From NCBI GenBank assembly GCA_003023245.1, contig PXTR01000007.1, forward strand, positions 1-11,117: a stretch of DNA of 11,117 nucleotides, in the 5' to 3' direction. Made by a program: the position numbers and the translations under genes. Positions 1 to 5,267 of this stretch are shown here, piece after piece. Under the pieces are notes generated by a model, which saw only the letters and a list, made by a program, of their open reading frames with translations, did not search any database and was not told where the DNA came from. Position 1 is the first letter of the stretch, and each line of letters opens with the position of its first letter. Origin of the DNA: Bacteroidetes bacterium QS_8_68_15. Lineage in GTDB: Bacteria; Bacteroidota; Rhodothermia; Rhodothermales; Salinibacteraceae.

Positions 1-156
1 GTCACCCGAACCCAACGTCCCGAATTGCTGCGCGGAATGGAAGATCGTGAGTACCTCGACTTCTTCTTTGTCTCGATCTACGACGTAGACGATGCGATAA
101 CCGCGGTAGATGACTTCACGGATTGCCTCGTCTTCGATCTCTGGCACCATGCGACC
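1..156 (-). other. RelE/ParE-type toxin C-terminal segment (fragment joined to the EamA frame)
   Basis: About 52 codons read GRMVPEIEDEAIREVIYRGY, then RIVYVVDRD, and end near VEVLTIFHSAQQF. This matches the family pattern of ParE/RelE toxins, in which GR.VPE..d..iREvi...YRIvY is followed by a terminal beta strand v.vL.v.H.a. The N-terminal half of a toxin, with its first two helices, is absent, and so is an antitoxin gene, although one could lie beyond the window. By hand count, 61-120 has 29 G/C of 60 while 181-240 in the transporter part has 46 of 60, so the two halves differ in composition. Assignment to the superfamily is fairly sure. Whether this is a remnant, a fusion or a misjoin cannot be settled here. 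Confidence 0.65.
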
Positions 157-576
157 CACGCCGGCGAAGCTCATCAGTGCGCCGCCGATTTCCTCCGGCC
201 CGAGCCGCTCGCCGAGCACGACGGCGGCCAGAAGCGCCGTGAGGACGGGATTGGTGTAGTGCAGTACCGTCGCGTCGGCCAGCGGGAGGGCCGTGAGCGC
301 CCAGAAAAAGCAGCTCAGCCCGCCCAGCCCGAAGAGACCGCGCAGGAGCAGCAGGCGCCGGTTCGTGCCCCAGAGCGCCTTGCCCGCCCAGCGCACCAGT
401 GTCCAGCTGTAGCCAAGCGTCACCACCGAACGCACCAGCACGATCTGCTGGCTCGGCAGCGCGTCGCCGAGCGTCTCGACGCACGCGCTCATGAGGCTGA
501 AAAAGAACGCCGCGCCGATCATGAAGATCAGTCCGCGCGGAAGTCGCTTCCATAGGGCGGGCGTCGTCCGGGGCAC
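1..576 (-). CDS. EamA/DMT-type transporter N-terminal half fused in frame to a RelE/ParE toxin-like C-terminus (3' end outside window)
   Basis: The minus-strand frame is open from a stop at 694-696 to the window edge. I chose the GTG at 576-574 as start; the first ATG, at 522, would cut into the first membrane helix. Residues about 16-140 read like the first repeat of an EamA (drug/metabolite transporter) protein: helix LIFMIGAAFFFSLMSA, then QQIVLVRSVV, LLLLRGLFGLGGLSCFFWAL, LPLADATVLHYTNPVLTALL and the GERLGPEEIGGALMSFAGV stretch at the fifth helix. EamA transporters normally have about 300 residues and ten helices. Here, after residue about 140, the frame continues as GRMVPEIEDEAIREVIYRGY, which is a toxin family motif and not a transporter. 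The second EamA repeat is missing. The protein is therefore unlikely to be a working transporter. The transporter half is recognised with fair confidence; the fusion may be an assembly artefact. Confidence 0.72.
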   Translation of the reverse strand, partial: MPRTTPALWKRLPRGLIFMIGAAFFFSLMSACVETLGDALPSQQIVLVRSVVTLGYSWTLVRWAGKALWGTNRRLLLLRGLFGLGGLSCFFWALTALPLADATVLHYTNPVLTALLAAVVLGERLGPEEIGGALMSFAGVGRMVPEIEDEAIREVIYRGYRIVYVVDRDKEEVEVLTIFHSAQQFGTLGSGD

Positions 577-591
577 GCGGCGCAGGGTTGG

Positions 592-612
592 AGTGCGGAG
601 TTGAGGAGAAAG
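592..612 (-). repeat. Degenerate heptad tract upstream of the EamA start
   Basis: Read on the minus strand, this stretch is CTCCTCAA, CTCCGCA, CTCCAAC: three similar 7-8 bp units ending about 15 bases before the GTG start. On the plus strand it includes GAGTGCGG (591-598), the same octamer that is repeated six times behind hemE. Short and degenerate, so the repeat call rests on similarity to the other tracts. Confidence 0.4.
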
Positions 613-682
613 AGGAGGCCGCGTTATGCGGAGGCGTGGGGAACTGCTCCAAAGGGCGTGCGTGAAGGGAAGCCGCTGGCGC

Positions 683-756
683 AGGCCCGTAGCTCAGCTG
701 GTTAGAGCAGCGGACTCTTAATCCGCGCGTCGGGGGTTCGAGTCCCCCCGGGCCTA
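683..756 (+). tRNA. tRNA-Lys (anticodon CTT)
   Basis: A full cloverleaf can be folded by eye. The acceptor stem AGGCCCG (683-689) pairs with CGGGCCT (749-755). The D stem GCTC (692-695) pairs with GAGC (705-708). The anticodon stem GCGGA (710-714) pairs with TCCGC (722-726) around the loop CTCTTAA, giving anticodon CTT at 717-719, which reads lysine AAG codons. The variable loop is five bases. The T stem GGGGG (732-736) pairs with CCCCC (744-748) around TTCGAGT. The discriminator base is A756. The following bases are CCGA, so CCA is not encoded and must be added enzymatically. No integrase gene or repeated 3' end suggests an attachment site. Confidence 0.96.
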
Positions 757-890
757 CCGAGAAGTTTCGGGGCGGGTGTTGTGCCCGGTCGCCTCGTCAG
801 CGCGTCGCCGGGCGGGGCGTGAAGCGAAAGCCGAACCGTTCGCGCCGTTCCGCCCGCCCATTTCGCCCGGCGGCGGGGCGCGTCCAGCAA

Positions 891-931
891 ATGCCGCGTT
901 TCTGGTGCCGCACGACGTTGCGGCATGTTTT
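891..931 (+). terminator. Possible hairpin terminator/attenuator between tRNA-Lys and the hydrolase gene
   Basis: TGCCGCA (906-912) and TGCGGCA (919-925) form a perfect 7-bp stem around CGACGT, followed by TGTTTTG. An upstream ATGCCGC (891-897) could pair with the same right arm (GCGGCAT, 920-926), giving a second, mutually exclusive fold. It lies 35 bases before the hydrolase ATG. The U-run is short, so termination is only plausible. The rest of 757-965 shows nothing I can name. Confidence 0.35.
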
Positions 932-965
932 GCCTGCTCGTTCGTCGTTCTCCACGCGCGCCGCC

Positions 966-1928
966 ATGCACGCCGCCGCTGCCGCTCGTCGTCTCCTCGC
1001 GTCGCTTGCGTTCGCCGCCGCGTTCGTCGCGCTCGCCGCTGGGTGCGGCCGCTCGCCCGAAAGCCGCGCTTCCGCCGGCGATACGGCGCGTGCATCGGAT
1101 ACCGCGCGGGCGGCCGCCGGCAGCACCTACGCCGACGAGATGGCCCGCCGGCACACCGGCGAAGAGCCGGTCGCCAGCCCGGCCGCGCGGAGGGCGCCGG
1201 ACACCGCCGTCACCGGGCGCGAGGTCGTCTACGGCACCGTGGCGGGCGAGAAGCTCACCGGCTACGTCGCCGTTCCCGAATACGCCGCGGCCGACTCCGC
1301 CGCCGGCGATTCCGCGAAGCTCCCGGCGCTGATCGCCGTGCACGAGTGGTGGGGCCTCAACGACAACATCCGCCGCGTGGCGCGCCGCCTGGCCGGGCGC
1401 GGCTTCCGGGTGCTCGCAGTGGATCTCTACGCCGACCGGGTGGGCGAGACGCCGCAAGAGGCGCGCCGGCTTATGAAGCAGGTCACCTCCGATACGAAAG
1501 CCATCCGGCGCAACGTGGAGGCGGCCTACCAGCACCTGGCCGGCGAGCACGACGCTTCGCAGGTCGGCATCATCGGATGGTGCTTCGGAGGCGGGGTGGC
1601 GCTCAACAGCGCGATCGCGCTCCCCGGCAGCCTCGACGCAGCGGTCATCTACTACGGCGCGCTCGAAAATGCCACGCGCGAGGCGCTCCGGCCCGTGTCC
1701 ATGCCGATAATCGGCTTTTTCGGGGCGCAAGACCCGAGCATTCCCGTCGAGCGCGTGCGCCGGTTCGAGCAGACGCTGGGCGAATTGGACAAGGACGCCG
1801 AAATTTACATCTACGAAGACGCCGGCCACGCCTTCGCCAACCCGTCCGGCGAGCGCTACGTCCCTCGCGCCGCGAAGGACGCCTGGCAAAAAACGATCGA
1901 CTTTCTGAACTACTACCTCAAGGAGTAG
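966..1928 (+). CDS. Dienelactone hydrolase family lipoprotein
   Basis: This 320-residue protein has the alpha/beta-hydrolase fold of the dienelactone hydrolase family. The expected catalytic triad is visible: Cys206 in GWCFGGG, Asp256 in GAQDPSIP and His288 in DAGHAFANP. HEWWGLNDNIR, near residues 125-135, is the usual oxyanion-side motif. I chose the ATG at 966 because it places a signal peptide at the very start: RRLLASLAFAAAFVALAAGC with lipobox Cys27. Longer starts upstream would bury it. Residues 28-80 are an Ala/Asp/Arg-rich linker. It is probably an envelope-anchored hydrolase of unknown substrate; family members outside chlorocatechol degradation often act on other esters or lactones. 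Its stop is 17 bases before the hemE ATG, so co-transcription with hemE is likely. No chlorocatechol genes are nearby, so degradation of aromatic compounds is not implied. Confidence 0.9.
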   Translation: MHAAAAARRLLASLAFAAAFVALAAGCGRSPESRASAGDTARASDTARAAAGSTYADEMARRHTGEEPVASPAARRAPDTAVTGREVVYGTVAGEKLTGYVAVPEYAAADSAAGDSAKLPALIAVHEWWGLNDNIRRVARRLAGRGFRVLAVDLYADRVGETPQEARRLMKQVTSDTKAIRRNVEAAYQHLAGEHDASQVGIIGWCFGGGVALNSAIALPGSLDAAVIYYGALENATREALRPVSMPIIGFFGAQDPSIPVERVRRFEQTLGELDKDAEIYIYEDAGHAFANPSGERYVPRAAKDAWQKTIDFLNYYLKE

Positions 1929-1948
1929 CGATTGGCGATTGGCGAATG
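1928..1948 (+). repeat. Three tandem 7-bp units joining the hydrolase stop to the hemE start
   Basis: The units are GCGATTG (1928-1934), GCGATTG (1935-1941) and GCGAATG (1942-1948). The first base is the last base of the hydrolase TAG stop and the last three bases are the hemE ATG. The whole intergenic gap therefore consists of the repeat. Change in copy number would alter the gap by 7 bases or create extra ATG codons in other frames. Confidence 0.85.
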
Positions 1949-3046
1949 GCCGCTATTTCGCAAAGCCCCATCCACATGGAAGCCCCCCAGACCGAAAACG
2001 ACCTCCTTCAAACCGAAAACGACCTCCTTCTGCGCGCCGCGCGCGGGGAAGCGACCGACCAGACCCCCGTCTGGATGATGCGCCAGGCCGGGCGCTACCT
2101 GCCGGAGTACCAGGCCGTGCGTTCCGAGCACTCTTTCTTCGAGGTCGTCGGCACGCCGGAGCTGGCCTGCGAGGTGACGCTCCAACCCGTCGAGCGTTTT
2201 CCCATCGACGGGGCGATTATCTTCAGCGACATTCTCGTGATCCCGCAGGCGCTGGGGCTGGAGGTGCAGATGGTCTCCGGGAAGGGGCCGCACTTTCCTG
2301 CGCCCCTCGCCGAGCCGGAGGAACTGTCGCGCCTTACCACGGAGCCGGACCTGGACGCGGAGCTGGGGCACGTCTACGAGGCGCTCGCCCTCACGCGGCG
2401 GGGGCTGGAGGGGCGCGTTCCGCTGATCGGCTTCGCCGGCGCGCCGTGGACGCTGATGGCCTACATGGTCGAAGGCGGCGGCTCGAAGAGCTTCCGGCAG
2501 GCGCGCCGCTGGCTCTGGGCCCACCCCGAGGACGCCCACGCGCTCCTCTCGACGCTCGCCGACACCATCGCCGCCTACCTGATCGGGCAGGCCGAGGCCG
2601 GGGCGCAGCTCGTGCAGGTCTTCGACTCGCACGCGGGCCTGCTGGGAGAGAAGACGTTCGAAACGTTCGCGCTCCCGTACCTGGCGCGCATCGCCGAGCG
2701 CTTCACGGCGGCTCACCCCGACGTGCCGGCCATCGTGTTTGCGAAAGGCGCGCCCTACGCCCTCGACGCCCTCGCCGCCAGCGACTACGACGCGATCAGC
2801 CTCGACTGGACGATGGACCCGCGCGAGGCGCGCCGCGTGGTCGGCGAACGGGCCGCCCTTCAGGGCAACCTCGACCCGTGCGTCCTCTACGCCCCGCCCG
2901 CCGAGATCCGCCGCCGGGTGGCCGACATGCTCGGCCGCTTCGGTTCGCACGCGCACGTCGCCAACCTCGGCCACGGCATGCTGCCCGACCACGACCCCGC
3001 CCACGCCGCGGCCTTCATCGACGCGGTGCACGAGCTTTCTGGGTGA
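1946..3046 (+). CDS. hemE: Uroporphyrinogen decarboxylase
   Basis: Converts uroporphyrinogen III to coproporphyrinogen III by four decarboxylations in the cytoplasm; no cofactor is needed. The 366-residue product has both family signatures: PVWMMRQAGRYLPEY (residues about 41-55) and GFAGAPWTLMAYMVEGGGSK. It also has the substrate-binding Asp95 in IIFSDIL and His343 in NLGHG near the C-terminus. Family members are usually about 350 residues. The extra N-terminal residues come from a 21-bp in-frame duplication at 1988-2029, giving QTENDLL twice before LLRAARG. Start choice is open: ATG 1946 lies in a heptad repeat, while ATG 1976 gives 356 residues, and neither has a clear Shine-Dalgarno. A repeat tract begins in its stop codon and a hairpin with a T-run follows, so transcription may end there. 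Confidence 0.97.
   Translation: MAAISQSPIHMEAPQTENDLLQTENDLLLRAARGEATDQTPVWMMRQAGRYLPEYQAVRSEHSFFEVVGTPELACEVTLQPVERFPIDGAIIFSDILVIPQALGLEVQMVSGKGPHFPAPLAEPEELSRLTTEPDLDAELGHVYEALALTRRGLEGRVPLIGFAGAPWTLMAYMVEGGGSKSFRQARRWLWAHPEDAHALLSTLADTIAAYLIGQAEAGAQLVQVFDSHAGLLGEKTFETFALPYLARIAERFTAAHPDVPAIVFAKGAPYALDALAASDYDAISLDWTMDPREARRVVGERAALQGNLDPCVLYAPPAEIRRRVADMLGRFGSHAHVANLGHGMLPDHDPAHAAAFIDAVHELSG
1988..2029 (+). repeat. 21-bp direct duplication inside hemE
   Basis: CAGACCGAAAACGACCTCCTT at 1988-2008 is repeated at 2009-2029 with one difference (CAA for CAG). Each copy encodes QTENDLL. The second copy leads directly into the conserved LLRAARGE region, so the first copy is the addition. In frame (7 codons), it only lengthens the N-terminus. 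Confidence 0.93.
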
Positions 3047-3092
3047 GTGCGGGAGTGCGGGAGTGCGGGAGTGCGGGAGTGCGGGAGTGCGG
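3045..3092 (+). repeat. Six tandem copies of the octamer GAGTGCGG
   Basis: Six perfect GAGTGCGG units run from 3045 to 3092, starting within the TGA stop of hemE (3044-3046) and ending just before the A-run of the hairpin at 3096. Perfect copies suggest recent expansion by slipped-strand mispairing. Confidence 0.95.
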
Positions 3093-3095
3093 GAG

Positions 3096-3149
3096 AAAAA
3101 CGGCGCGCAAACTTGACATTGTAAAAGTCAAGCGCGACGCCCGTTTTTT
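3096..3149 (+). terminator. Likely intrinsic terminator behind hemE
   Basis: An imperfect inverted repeat: AAAAACGG (3096-3103) with a following CGCGC, and CTTGAC (3112-3117), pair with GTCAAG (3127-3132), GCGCG and a downstream CCG followed by six T (3144-3149). The loop is ATTGTAAAA. The A-run on one side and T-run on the other make it potentially bidirectional. The lower stem has small bulges, so strength is uncertain. TTGACA at 3113 could also look like a -35 box, but no matching -10 follows. Confidence 0.6.
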
Positions 3150-3150
3150 C

Positions 3151-3240
3151 ACGACCAACGACCAACGACCAACGACCAACGACCAACGAACAACGAACCA
3201 CGACCCACGACCAACGACCCACGAACCAACGAGCGAAGCG
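3151..3240 (+). repeat. Degenerate heptad tract, unit ACGACCA
   Basis: Five perfect ACGACCA units (3151-3185) are followed by variants ACGAACA, ACGAACCA, CGACCCA, CGACCAA, CGACCCA and CGAACCA, then GCGAAGCGAG. About a dozen units in all, ending directly at the GTG start (3242) of the next gene. Units are more uniform on the 5' side, as if the array grew there and decayed towards the gene. It lacks the repeat and spacer layout of a CRISPR. Confidence 0.92.
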
Positions 3241-3241
3241 A

Positions 3242-3928
3242 GTGGACGAAACCGACGTGCTCCACTGCGACGCGCAGCTCCTGGTGGTGTGCAAGCCGCC
3301 GGGCGTGCTTTCGCAGCCCGACCGCACCGGCGATGCGGACATCGCGGCGCTCGGCAAGGCCTTCCTTCGAGAACACGAAGGCGCGGAGGAGGACCCGTTT
3401 CTGGCGCCGGCGCATCGCCTGGACCGGCCCGCCGGGGGCGTCATGGCGCTGGCGCGCACCTCCGAGGCCGCGCGGCGCCTGGCGCGTCAGTTTCGCGAGC
3501 GCACGGTCGACAAACGCTACCTGGCCGTCGTGGAAGGAACCGGCGCGGGCCTCGCGACGCTCGACGGCTACGTCGCCAAGACCGACACGACGCCGCGTCT
3601 CACCGACGCGGACGACCCCGAGGGGCGCTGGGCACGGCTCCACTACCAGACGCTCGCTGAAAAGGAAGACCTGAGCCTGCTGATGGTGCGTCCCGAGACG
3701 GGCCGCCCGCACCAGATTCGCCTCCAGCTCGCCGAGCGCGGATTCCCGATCCTCGGCGACCTGCGCTACGGCGCGGAGGGCGAACTGGACGGCCGCAATC
3801 TCGCGCTCCACAGCCACCGGCTGGCCGTCGAGCACCCGGCGGACGACCAGGGGCGCGTTTCTTTCTCCGCGTTGCCGCCGGAGACGTGGCCTGCTCGTTT
3901 TGGCGAAGACGTCAGGGGTATTGCGTGA
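3242..3928 (+). CDS. RluA-family RNA pseudouridine synthase
   Basis: A 228-residue pseudouridine synthase of the RluA family, which isomerises uridine to pseudouridine in rRNA or tRNA. The catalytic aspartate is Asp61 in the HRLD motif (PAHRLDRPAGGV). The second family block, RPETGRPHQIRLQLAERG followed by FPILGDLRYGA, spans residues 150-177. There is no N-terminal S4 RNA-binding domain, so this is the short single-domain type (like RluE/TruC-sized members). LLVVCKPPGVLSQPDRTGD has Cys where many relatives have Asp or Glu. The start is GTG, at the end of the heptad tract; no earlier in-frame start exists. The exact modified position cannot be read from sequence. It has no known role in haem synthesis despite its place between hemE and hemF. 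Confidence 0.93.
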   Translation: MDETDVLHCDAQLLVVCKPPGVLSQPDRTGDADIAALGKAFLREHEGAEEDPFLAPAHRLDRPAGGVMALARTSEAARRLARQFRERTVDKRYLAVVEGTGAGLATLDGYVAKTDTTPRLTDADDPEGRWARLHYQTLAEKEDLSLLMVRPETGRPHQIRLQLAERGFPILGDLRYGAEGELDGRNLALHSHRLAVEHPADDQGRVSFSALPPETWPARFGEDVRGIA

Positions 3929-3960
3929 AACGTCGTGATGCGTGAAACGTGATGCGTGAG
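3919..3960 (+). repeat. 14-bp tandem repeat spanning the pseudouridine synthase stop codon
   Basis: Unit TGATGCGTGAAACG occurs as TATTGCGTGAAACG (3919-3932), TCG spacer, TGATGCGTGAAACG (3936-3949) and partial TGATGCGTGAG (3950-3960). The TGA stop (3926-3928) lies in the first unit, so later units repeat the stop-containing sequence. Confidence 0.88.
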
Positions 3961-4043
3961 AAAGCGCGTCGCAGTCGGAGAAAATTCCTGAGGCGGATCT
4001 GCTTTCTGATAAGAGCACTGGCAGACGCAAGCACGGACGCCGG

Positions 4044-4055
4044 CGTGCCGGCACG
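4044..4055. repeat. 12-bp perfect palindrome CGTGCCGGCACG
   Basis: A self-complementary dodecamer between the pseudouridine synthase and hemF genes, preceded by ACGCCGG. It could be an operator half-site pair or the base of a small cruciform, but nothing shows which protein, if any, binds. The rest of 3961-4043 holds no feature I recognise. Confidence 0.3.
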
Positions 4056-4092
4056 ATCACGCAACACGGATCACGCAACACGGATCACACAA
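4052..4092 (+). repeat. 14-bp tandem repeat just upstream of hemF
   Basis: Units CACGATCACGCAA (4052-4064, one base short), CACGGATCACGCAA (4065-4078) and CACGGATCACACAA (4079-4092) end 7 bases before the hemF ATG. The reverse complement of the unit, TTGCGTGATCCGTG, matches the rotated unit of the 3919-3960 tract at 11 of 14 positions, so the two tracts form an imperfect inverted repeat. Confidence 0.9.
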
Positions 4093-4099
4093 CATCCCC

Positions 4100-5086
4100 A
4101 TGCCCGACGCTTCCATCGCTGCCCGCATGAAAACCTTCGTCGAAGCGCTCCAGGCGCGGCTCTGCCGGGCGCTCGAAGAGGAGGACGGCGAAGCGACGTT
4201 TCGCCGCGACGACTGGACCCGCAAGGACGGCGGCGGGGGCACGACGGCCGTCATCGCGGGCGGCGACCTCTTCGAGAAGGGCGGCGTGAACACCTCCGCC
4301 GTCCACGGCGAGCTGCCGGAGCGCATGACCGAGGCGCTCGACCTCGACGAGGAGCGCGCCATCGGGGAGGAGGGGGGGCGCTTTTTCGCGACGGGCCTCT
4401 CGCTGGTGCTGCACCCGCGCTCCCCGTACGTGCCGACCGTGCACGCGAACGTACGCTACTTTGCTCTCGGGGACGATCGCCGCGATCCCGATGACGAGTG
4501 GTTCGGCGGCGGCGCCGACCTGACGCCCTACTACCCGTTTCTCGAAGACGCGCAGCACTTCCACCGGACCTGGAAGGCCGTCTGCGACCGCCACCCCCGC
4601 GTGGCCGATTACGCCGACTTCAAGCAGGCGTGCGACGACTACTTCTACCTGCCGCACCGCGAGGAAGCGCGCGGCGTCGGCGGCCTCTTTTACGACCACC
4701 TCCGCGGCGACCCCGAGGCGGCGCTGGCTTTCTCGAAGGACACCGGCGAGCACCTGCTGGAGGCGTATCTGCCCATCGTGAAGCGCCGGCGCGACCGGAG
4801 CTGGGGCGAGCGCGAGCGCGCGTTTCAGAAGCGGCGGCGCGGGCGCTACGTCGAGTTCAACCTCGTCTACGACCGCGGCACGAAGTTCGGCCTCGAAACC
4901 GGCGGGCGCACCGAAAGCATCCTCATGAGCCTGCCGCCGCAGGTGGCCTGGGCCTACGACGCCTCCCCCGAGGCCGGCACGCCCGAGGCGCAGGCGCAGT
5001 GGTTTTTCCAGCCGCGCGACTGGCTGGCCCTCGCCGAGAACGAGGAGCTCCCCGAAGACGACGCAGGGCCCGCGTCGAGGACGTGA
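4100..5086 (+). CDS. hemF: Oxygen-dependent coproporphyrinogen III oxidase
   Basis: Oxidatively decarboxylates two propionates of coproporphyrinogen III to the vinyl groups of protoporphyrinogen IX, using O2, in the cytoplasm. The 328-residue product has the family hallmarks: GGGGTTAVIAGGDLFEKGGV near residues 46-65, WFGGGADLTPYYP at 134-146, FYLPHREEARGVGGLFYD, and RGTKFGLETGGRTESILMSL starting at residue 259. E. coli HemF is about 300 residues; the surplus is at the two ends. I chose ATG 4100 because the family N-terminal helix (MKTFVEALQARLCRALEEEDG) begins just after it; ATG 4127 is possible. No Shine-Dalgarno is visible, and a 14-bp repeat tract ends 7 bases upstream. HemF implies an aerobic lifestyle and the protoporphyrin-dependent branch of haem synthesis. 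Confidence 0.97.
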   Translation: MPDASIAARMKTFVEALQARLCRALEEEDGEATFRRDDWTRKDGGGGTTAVIAGGDLFEKGGVNTSAVHGELPERMTEALDLDEERAIGEEGGRFFATGLSLVLHPRSPYVPTVHANVRYFALGDDRRDPDDEWFGGGADLTPYYPFLEDAQHFHRTWKAVCDRHPRVADYADFKQACDDYFYLPHREEARGVGGLFYDHLRGDPEAALAFSKDTGEHLLEAYLPIVKRRRDRSWGERERAFQKRRRGRYVEFNLVYDRGTKFGLETGGRTESILMSLPPQVAWAYDASPEAGTPEAQAQWFFQPRDWLALAENEELPEDDAGPASRT

Positions 5087-5161
5087 ACCGGCGACGAAAG
5101 CAACGGTGCGATCCCATTTCTCCTTATCGTTTATAGCAAAGTTCAATGCGACATAGGAACC

Positions 5162-5224
5162 GCGCCAATGGCGCTCGCGCTCAAAAATAGCCGACGGTTT
5201 CTCCGTTTCATCTCGGAAACCGGC
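5162..5224 (+). promoter_or_regulatory. Two small hairpins in the hemF-hemH gap
   Basis: GCGCC (5162-5166) pairs with GGCGC (5170-5174) around AAT. GCC-GGTTTC (5190-5201, with a GAC bulge) pairs with GAAACCGGC (5216-5224) around a 14-base loop. Neither is followed directly by a T-run, so I do not call a terminator. They fall in the 181-base gap before hemH and could affect its leader RNA. The AT-richer stretch 5116-5140 may hold a promoter, but I see no convincing box pair. Confidence 0.3.
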
Positions 5225-5267
5225 GTCTTCTTGGAGCGTCCTTTTCCACAGCCGATCCAGGCCACGG

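Noticed and set aside
683..756. tRNA-Lys as an integration site for a mobile element
   Set aside because: No integrase and no repeated tRNA 3' end within the window.
702..1889. Minus-strand 395-codon frame ending in GGTRTPDARIKSPLL
   Set aside because: The C-terminus is the antisense translation of the tRNA-Lys gene, a well-known annotation artefact; the rest is antisense to the dienelactone hydrolase gene.
1913..3031. 372-codon minus-strand frame opposite hemE
   Set aside because: Shadow frame caused by high GC at third codon positions; no recognisable domain, and hemE is certain.
3045..3240. CRISPR-like array
   Set aside because: Units of 7-8 bp are contiguous, with no unique spacers and no cas genes.
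3242..3928. A haem-related role for the pseudouridine synthase from its position
   Set aside because: Its motifs fully explain it as an RNA-modifying enzyme; a terminator and repeats separate it from hemE.
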